This document shows, piece by piece, positions 6,677 through 11,089 of a DNA stretch of 11,089 nt. The translations under genes were made by a program, and so were the position numbers. The notes below the pieces were generated by a model, which was not told where the DNA came from, did no database searches, and saw only the letters and a list, made by a program, of their open reading frames with translations. Origin of the DNA: an uncultured Bacillota bacterium (lineage in GTDB: Bacteria; Bacillota; Limnochordia; Limnochordales; ZCTH02-B6); contig CALFSR010000225.1 in the NCBI GenBank assembly GCA_937916565.1, forward strand, positions 1-11,089. Direction: 5' to 3'. The number at the start of each line of letters is the position of its first letter. Positions within the stretch are counted from its first letter, which is position 1.

Positions 6677-6950
6677 ATATTGCATCATCCTGCAGGACGG
6701 TGTTCCCACGCGAATCGATTACGGCGAGATCGACCACTGCTGCCGCAACTTCGTCCTGGTCGGCCGGTGGCTGGATGAGCGTGGGTTGCAGCGAGTGGGC
6801 CGTGTCGGACACGCTTCCGCGCGCCTTGCGCGTTCCCGTGACGTGGTGGCGACGGTGGTGGAAGAGCTCGCGGCGGACCCCTGCCGCTTCTTGTGCCCCG
6901 AAGGCACGGGTTGCGAAGAGTGCGACCTGGCGTGGAAGAGCACCCAATGA
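6672..6950 (+). pseudogene. 3' remnant of an AAC(3)-type aminoglycoside N-acetyltransferase gene
   Basis: The last ~90 codons match the C-terminal part of the AAC(3)/YokD/FrbF-like antibiotic acetyltransferase family: YGEIDHCCRNFVLVG, W-L-ERGLQRVGRVGHA, ARLARSRDVVATVVEEL, then ADPCRFLCPEGTGCEECD. The full enzyme is about 260-280 residues. The N-terminal two thirds, with the acetyl-CoA site and catalytic centre, are absent. The fragment has no start codon or ribosome site of its own. It is in frame with the kinase start at 6522, so one 142-codon chimera (6522-6950) could in principle be translated, with a nonsense linker. The junction with the kinase remnant is within about 6660-6684. It is most likely a deletion scar. 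Confidence 0.7.
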
Positions 6951-7066
6951 CCGGACGCTTCCTTCCCCACTTCGCCTGAAGCGCGTGCCGTCCGCGCGTC
7001 GCCGCGCAGCCTTGCTCGTAGCAAGTCGGACCCGTTAAGGGAACACGCCGCGCAGGGTAACCGGCA

Positions 7067-7270
7067 TTGAAACGTGAAGAACCTTCCCGTTGTCTTGTGT
7101 GTCATCGTGAGGTAGCGAAGTGTGAGGCCAAGTGGAAAGCGGCAACGGCGCGCCTGTGCATTCGGTGCCTCTTGGGAGGAGGCGTTGGGGGATGTCAAGA
7201 TCGAGCTCCGGTCGTGCTCAGGCCCTCCAGTTTACTCACATTTACCTGGAGAACTGGAAGAACTTCCTGA
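7067..7270 (+). CDS. doubtful small zinc-ribbon-like ORF before the AAA ATPase
   Basis: A TTG-started frame of 67 codons carries two CxxC pairs, C9-LV-C12 and C31-IR-C34, plus Cys19, in a basic N-terminal part. That is the layout of a small zinc ribbon. An in-frame TAA lies four codons upstream, so TTG 7067 is the only start. The ribosome site is weak (AGGG, about 11 bases away). Its last third overlaps the ATPase gene in another frame and reads as noise. It may be a remnant of a small protein or chance. Low confidence. Confidence 0.2.
   Translation: MKREEPSRCLVCHREVAKCEAKWKAATARLCIRCLLGGGVGGCQDRAPVVLRPSSLLTFTWRTGRTS
7174..7182 (+). promoter_or_regulatory. ribosome binding site deciding the AAA ATPase start
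   Basis: GGGAGGAGG lies nine bases before ATG 7192. The frame is open from an earlier GTG at 7132, but that start has no such site and would add 20 residues of no conserved character. The start at 7192 is therefore chosen. Confidence 0.65.
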
Positions 7271-8364
7271 AGGTCGACACCGCTCTGCAGCAACGGGTCT
7301 TCCTTGTAGGGCCCAACGCCTCGGGCAAGTCGAATTTATTGGATGTGTTTCGCTTCCTGCGCGACCTGGTGACCGTTGGGGGCGGATTCCAGGAGGCCGT
7401 ACGTCGTCGTGGTGGCGTGTCCGCTGTGCGCTGCCTGGCGGCGAGGAAGCACTCCCACGTCACAGTTCGTGTATCCATAGGCAGCCGTAGTAACCCCGCG
7501 GAGTGGGTGTACGAGCTACAATTCTCTCAAGTCGCGAAGAGGCCGTCGGTACAGCGCGAAAGAATTGTGCGTAACGGAGAGACCCTCTTGGACCGACCAA
7601 ATTCTGACGACGAGGCTGACCCGGAACGGCTGACGCAAACCTACCTAGAGCAGGTTAACGTCAACAAGGATTTTCGGCAAGTGGCCGATTTCTTCGCGTC
7701 CGTTCGCTACTTGCATGTTGTGCCCCAACTGGTGCGCGAGCCAGAGCGTTCAGTTGGCAAAGAGAACGACCCGTATGGAGGAGACCTGCTGGAGCAGATT
7801 GCCAGGACGCCCGAGCGGAAGTGCAAGACTCGCTTGACACAAATTCAGGACGCTCTTGTTGTAGCGGTGCCGCAGTTAAAGGAGCTTGAGTTGTTTCGCG
7901 ATGAGCGGGGGACGCCACACCTACGTGGGAGGTACGTGCACTGGCGCCCGAAAGGCGCCTGGCAGTATGAGGATCAACTCTCCGACGGGACACTACGGCT
8001 TTTTGGCCTGCTGTGGGTGGTACTGGACGGGCACGGGCCTCTGTTGTTGGAAGAGCCGGAGCTGTCCCTTCATCCTGAAGTAGTTCGGCATATCCCGCAG
8101 ATGCTCGGCAGAGTTCAACGAAAAACAGGGCGCCAGCTGCTGATGAGTACGCATTCCGTTGACTTACTGCGGGACAAAGGTATCGGGCTGGACGAGGTGC
8201 TCCTCCTAAAACCTGGTAGAGAAGGTACAGCCGTGTTCCCCGCGAGCAGTCTAGCCGATGTTCATGCTTTGCTGGCGGGGGGAGTCGGTCTAGATGAAAT
8301 CGTGATTGCTGAAACGGCTCCGTATCAGGTAGAGCAGTTGAGCTTCTTTGGTGATCGGAGATGA
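7192..8364 (+). CDS. ABC-like AAA ATPase (AAA_21/AAA_15 type), putative defence sensor
   Basis: This 390-residue protein has an SMC/ABC-like ATPase head. Walker A is GPNASGKSN (40-48) after a LENWKNF strand-turn that is typical of RecF/OLD-like ATPases (LxNFKxF). The signature-like LSDGTLRL is at 263-270, Walker B is LLLEEPELSLHP at 284-295 with two acidic residues, and the H-switch is His321 in MSTHSVDLL. The middle (about 90-250) is the variable insert between the two halves. Unlike OLD or GajA there is no fused TOPRIM domain; a TOPRIM-like protein is instead encoded by the next gene, overlapping by 4 nt. This split layout is that of PARIS (AriA/AriB) and AbiL-type anti-phage systems, where the ATPase assembly senses phage proteins and restrains or releases the effector. 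The motifs are seen; the defence role is inferred. Codon use looks less GC-biased than in flanking genes. Confidence 0.85.
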   Translation: MSRSSSGRAQALQFTHIYLENWKNFLKVDTALQQRVFLVGPNASGKSNLLDVFRFLRDLVTVGGGFQEAVRRRGGVSAVRCLAARKHSHVTVRVSIGSRSNPAEWVYELQFSQVAKRPSVQRERIVRNGETLLDRPNSDDEADPERLTQTYLEQVNVNKDFRQVADFFASVRYLHVVPQLVREPERSVGKENDPYGGDLLEQIARTPERKCKTRLTQIQDALVVAVPQLKELELFRDERGTPHLRGRYVHWRPKGAWQYEDQLSDGTLRLFGLLWVVLDGHGPLLLEEPELSLHPEVVRHIPQMLGRVQRKTGRQLLMSTHSVDLLRDKGIGLDEVLLLKPGREGTAVFPASSLADVHALLAGGVGLDEIVIAETAPYQVEQLSFFGDRR

Positions 8365-8975
8365 ATCCGAGAGTATTCGTCACGGGTGCTGTGGAGGGTC
8401 CCGTCGATGAGGCGGTGTTGCGTCGCCTGGTCTCCCATGTGGGGAGCGGTGTTCACAGGGTGCACGGGAAGAATGGGAAAGCGGCACTGCTGAGAAGTTT
8501 GAATGGGTATAATTATGCTGCTGAACGTTCCCCCTGGGTAGTACTTGTGGATCTTGACAATGATCCCGAGTGTCCCCCCGAGTTTCGGCGCAAGTGGCTG
8601 CCCCAACCCGCTCGGTGGATGTGTTTTCGCGTCGCCGTACGGGCTGTCGAGGCGTGGCTGCTTGCCGACCGGGAAGGGATTGCCCGCTTCCTCCGAGTGT
8701 CTTCCGCACTCGTGCCGCGCGACCCCGAATCGGTACCCTATCCTAAACGGGTGCTTATTGAGCTAGCTGCCCGCTCCCGCTCGAGTGTGATTCGCCAAGA
8801 CCTTGTGCCACGACCTGGGAGTGGACGGGAGGTTGGTCCAGCCTATACGTCACGCATGACGGAATTCGCCCTGTACGTGTGGAGACCCGAGGTCGCGGAA
8901 GGCTCATCGGAGAGCTTGCGCCGAGCGCTCGTCTGCCTACGGCGATTGGTGGCGTCTGCTGAGCCTGTCCGGTGA
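8361..8975 (+). CDS. TOPRIM / DUF4276-like protein, putative nuclease effector
   Basis: This 204-residue protein starts at an ATG overlapping the ATPase stop (ATGA, 8361-8364), so the two are translationally coupled. The arrangement fits a TOPRIM fold. VEGPVDEAVLRRL (11-23) supplies the N-terminal Glu12 in the EG..DE pattern. WVVLVDLDNDPEC (59-71) gives the DxD acid pair Asp64/Asp66 plus Asp68 at the end of a hydrophobic strand. RVAVRAVEAWLLAD (90-103) is the phrase characteristic of DUF4276/RloB-like proteins. In relatives this acid cluster binds Mg2+ and cuts nucleic acid (OLD nucleases; AriB cleaves tRNA). There is no signal peptide or membrane segment. It is a good effector candidate for the ATPase next door. 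The exact subfamily needs a profile search. Confidence 0.75.
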   Translation: MNPRVFVTGAVEGPVDEAVLRRLVSHVGSGVHRVHGKNGKAALLRSLNGYNYAAERSPWVVLVDLDNDPECPPEFRRKWLPQPARWMCFRVAVRAVEAWLLADREGIARFLRVSSALVPRDPESVPYPKRVLIELAARSRSSVIRQDLVPRPGSGREVGPAYTSRMTEFALYVWRPEVAEGSSESLRRALVCLRRLVASAEPVR

Positions 8976-9021
8976 GTCAGGAGCCTCAACCCCACATCAC
9001 GGTGTCTAGGGGCGGTGAGCG

Positions 9022-10428
9022 ATGGGCGATCCTGTAGAGCCGGGCGTGCGGGAGACTTGGGCGCGGTTTGAGGATTTCGTGGGCCGGGTCATGGATGTCG
9101 AGCAAGTGCCCGGGATGAGCGTCGCCTTTGCCTGCGGCGGCCGCAGCATCTACGCCCGGGGCTTTGGGTGGCAGGACCGGGAGCGGGGGGTGCCTGCCCG
9201 GGTCGCCACCATCTACGGCGCAGCTTCAATTACCAAGTCCCTCACTGCCGTCGCGATCCTGCAGCTGCAGGAGGCGGGGAAGTTGTCGGTGGCCGATCCG
9301 GTGCGCAAGCACTTGCCGGATTTCCGCGTTCCCGATTCCCAGGCGACGGATCGCATCACGGTGCACCACCTGTTGACGCACACAAGCGGCTTGCCGCCCC
9401 TCGCGTTTCGCAAGCAGACGCCCAAAACGGCCGGGGAGCTCCTCGATCGCCTCGCCAACTCGCCGTACCGGCTCCTCGGTGAGCCGGGAACGATCTTCAG
9501 CTATTCCAACGAGGGCTACGCCTTGCTCGGGGTTATCATCGAGCGGGCGAGCGGCGTCCCTTTTTCGTCCTACGTGGAGCAGCGCATTCTGGAGCCCCTG
9601 GGCATGCGAAACTCGACCGCCGACACCGCGGCCCTGGAGCGGTTTCCCGATGTGACGCGGCTTTACGCCCGGGAGGATGACGCCGGCCGGGTCGTGCCCG
9701 CCCCGGGCTGGAACGAGTGGGGACCCTACGCCGCCTCCGGTGCCCTTCGTTCCAACGTGCTGGACCTGCTTCAGTACTTGTCCCGCCTGCCGGCTGAGGG
9801 CGACCCGGGGCGCCCGGGCGGCCCGGGTCGCCCTGGCGGCTTGAGCGGCCAGCGCCTCCTCGATCCCGGCAGCGTGGCCTTGATGCGCACCCGGTGGGTA
9901 GAGTACCTGCCCGGCACCCATTACGGGTACGGTTGGCAAATCCGCTCGCTGGCCGGCGGCTTGACCGCCGAGGGCCACAGCGGCAACTCCCGGGGAGTCG
10001 GCGCGTACGCCGGCTGCGTGCCCGAGAAAGGGATCGCCGGTGTCGTGCTGGCCAACTTAAGTAGAATCGCGGCGGCTGACGTCTGGGAGGCCGGCGTGCG
10101 CACCATCCTGGGGATGGAGCCGGCAACGGAACCCCTCGAGCCCCGCGAAACCGCACCGGCGGGGCCTGCCTCCGGCGTCGATTGGAACGAGTACACCGGC
10201 GTATATCGATCCGAGCAGGGGGTCGAGCTCCGCATTTGGCCCCGAGAGGACGGCGGCATCATCGCGGCGTGCGAGGGAATCCGGGGCCCGGCGCGCTGGA
10301 TCGGACCTGACTGCTTTGAGATCCGCATCCGCACGCGCCGGGAGCGTTTCGTGTTTCTGAGGGCCGCCGACGGCAGCATCCCTTACGTGCGCTATCACCA
10401 GCGCGTCCTGCAGCGAGTCGCCCCATAG
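9022..10428 (+). CDS. serine hydrolase, class C beta-lactamase / D-aminopeptidase family
   Basis: This 468-residue enzyme of the penicillin-binding-like (Beta-lactamase, PF00144) fold acts through an acyl-serine. Catalytic motifs are present: SxxK as Ser69-Ile-Thr-Lys72 (AASITKS), the tyrosine motif Tyr161-Ser-Asn163 (YSNEGYALLG), and the third-motif equivalent His319-Ser-Gly321 (GHSGNSRG). HHLLTHTSGLP (115-125) is a family hallmark. There is no signal peptide, so it is probably cytoplasmic and more likely an esterase or D-peptidase than a drug-resistance beta-lactamase. Residues 260-276 form a Gly-Pro-Arg repeat loop (GDPGRPGGPGRPGG). After residue ~388 a separate C-terminal beta-barrel-like domain begins with WNEYTGVYR, as in many family members. 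A weak SD (AGGGG, 9008-9012) precedes the ATG. It converges with a dipeptide-transporter ATPase gene. Confidence 0.9.
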   Translation: MGDPVEPGVRETWARFEDFVGRVMDVEQVPGMSVAFACGGRSIYARGFGWQDRERGVPARVATIYGAASITKSLTAVAILQLQEAGKLSVADPVRKHLPDFRVPDSQATDRITVHHLLTHTSGLPPLAFRKQTPKTAGELLDRLANSPYRLLGEPGTIFSYSNEGYALLGVIIERASGVPFSSYVEQRILEPLGMRNSTADTAALERFPDVTRLYAREDDAGRVVPAPGWNEWGPYAASGALRSNVLDLLQYLSRLPAEGDPGRPGGPGRPGGLSGQRLLDPGSVALMRTRWVEYLPGTHYGYGWQIRSLAGGLTAEGHSGNSRGVGAYAGCVPEKGIAGVVLANLSRIAAADVWEAGVRTILGMEPATEPLEPRETAPAGPASGVDWNEYTGVYRSEQGVELRIWPREDGGIIAACEGIRGPARWIGPDCFEIRIRTRRERFVFLRAADGSIPYVRYHQRVLQRVAP

Positions 10429-10519
10429 GCGACCTGCCGCAACCCGCCGGAGACCGTCGGCGCACGACATCGTGGCACGGCGCTGCCCACCGGCATCGCC
10501 TTCGGCAGATCGGGCCGCC

Positions 10520-11089
10520 TTAGCTCCCGGCCGCAACCTGCCGGGGCTCGTCGTTGGGCTCTGCCGGCGCTTGCGCCTGCACCAGGTGGCATGCGACCGT
10601 ATGCCCGGGCGCAAAGGCAACTTCGGGCGGCTCGAGCTGCGTACACCGGGGCTGGCGCAGCGGGCAGCGGGGAGCGAAGCGGCACCCGGTGGGTACGTCG
10701 ATCTGGTCGGGCACCTCGCCGGCCGTGTTGGTTGATGTTTGGTTCGCGTCCGGGTCCGGCACGGGCACCGAGTCGAGCAGCAGCTGCGTGTAGGGGTGCT
10801 GCGGCCGGGAGAGGACCTGCTCGGTCGGTCCGACCTCCACCAGCTTGCCCAGGTACATGACGGCGGTCCGATCGCAGACGTACCGGATCGTCGACAGGTC
10901 ATGCGAGATGTAGACGATGCTGAGCCCCATCTCGTCCCGGAGGCTCTTGAGCAGGTTGAGGATTCCCGCCCGGATCGAGACGTCCAGCATGGAAACCGGC
11001 TCGTCGGCGACCATGACCTGCGGCTCCAGGACGATGGCCCGGGCGATGGCGACCCGCTGGCGTTCGCCGCCGGACAGTTCGAAAGGATA
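10520..11089 (-). CDS. oligopeptide/dipeptide ABC transporter ATPase (DppF/OppF-like), 5' part outside window
   Basis: On the - strand the frame enters at 11089 already inside the ATPase domain and ends at the TAA in 10520-10522, giving the last 189 residues. It opens with the signature YPFELSGGERQR, then Walker B VMVADEP, D-loop SMLDVS, and the H-loop in YISHDLSTIRYVCDR. AVMYLGKLVEVGPTE and RPQHPYTQLLLDSVP are the typical oligo_HPY C-terminal region of Opp/Dpp ATPases. Four cysteines follow (GCRFAPRCPLRQPRC then VACHL, spacing C-x5-C-x6-C-x17-C); in this family such cysteines can hold an iron-sulfur cluster. Walker A lies beyond the edge. It is the last cistron before the converging serine hydrolase gene, with a 91-base gap and no clear terminator. 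The neighbouring transporter genes are presumably further along on the - strand. Confidence 0.92.
   Translation of the reverse strand, partial: YPFELSGGERQRVAIARAIVLEPQVMVADEPVSMLDVSIRAGILNLLKSLRDEMGLSIVYISHDLSTIRYVCDRTAVMYLGKLVEVGPTEQVLSRPQHPYTQLLLDSVPVPDPDANQTSTNTAGEVPDQIDVPTGCRFAPRCPLRQPRCTQLEPPEVAFAPGHTVACHLVQAQAPAEPNDEPRQVAAGS

Noticed and set aside
8508..8513. Perfect TATAAT inside the TOPRIM-like gene
   Set aside because: No acceptable -35 box lies 16-18 bases upstream and it sits inside a coding region coupled to the ATPase; probably a chance match in a more AT-rich gene.
6951..9021. Search for flanking direct repeats or attachment sites around the ATPase/TOPRIM cassette
   Set aside because: Only short words such as CCCAC are shared between the two flanks, which is not above chance. 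No integrase, transposase or tRNA gene was seen.
10429..10519. Shared terminator between the converging serine hydrolase and transporter genes
   Set aside because: Only a 5-bp GCCGG/TCGGC stem without a T-run is visible; not enough to call.
1..11089. CRISPR arrays, tRNA or rRNA genes, insertion sequences
   Set aside because: I found no regularly spaced repeats, no cloverleaf with conserved arms and no transposase motif when reading both strands.

Overview
The window is high-GC bacterial DNA. The serine hydrolase, dipeptide-type ABC transporter, aerotaxis-like receptor and remnant aminoglycoside acetyltransferase would fit a high-GC, possibly thermophilic member of the Bacillota. That placement is inferred from gene content and codon style only and is not secure. 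Most genes lie on the + strand, and the last, partial gene is on the - strand.

Layout. (1) 1-368: a small unrecognised gene that looks split by a -1 frame change. (2) 369-714: a non-coding stretch with a striking compound inverted repeat (448-511). (3) 727-4141: a tight four-gene operon for an NMT1/SsuA-type ABC importer, made of a secreted binding protein, an ATPase and two different permeases. Three junctions either overlap by 4 nt or have 4-nt gaps. The substrate cannot be read from the sequence. (4) 4142-4348: an upstream region with a possible extended -10 promoter and a GC-rich hairpin. (5) 4349-6403: an Aer-like PAS-HAMP chemoreceptor with no other chemotaxis gene nearby. (6) 6522-6950: a scar in which pieces of a P-loop kinase gene are joined to the C-terminal third of an AAC(3)-type aminoglycoside N-acetyltransferase. 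(7) 7192-8975: a two-gene cassette of an ABC-like AAA ATPase overlapped by a TOPRIM/DUF4276-like nuclease candidate. It appears visibly less GC-biased than its surroundings. (8) 9022-10428: a cytoplasmic class C beta-lactamase-family serine hydrolase. (9) 10520-11089, - strand: the 3' part of an oligopeptide/dipeptide ABC transporter ATPase that continues past the window edge.

How they fit together. The importer operon is one functional unit. The ATPase/TOPRIM pair resembles two-gene anti-phage systems such as PARIS and AbiL (ATPase sensor plus TOPRIM effector). It sits next to decayed gene fragments, as expected at a site of repeated insertion and deletion, and is the best candidate here for an under-described system. 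The serine hydrolase converges with the dipeptide transporter gene. Such enzymes often work on D-amino-acid peptides, so a shared role in peptide or muropeptide salvage is possible but unproven.
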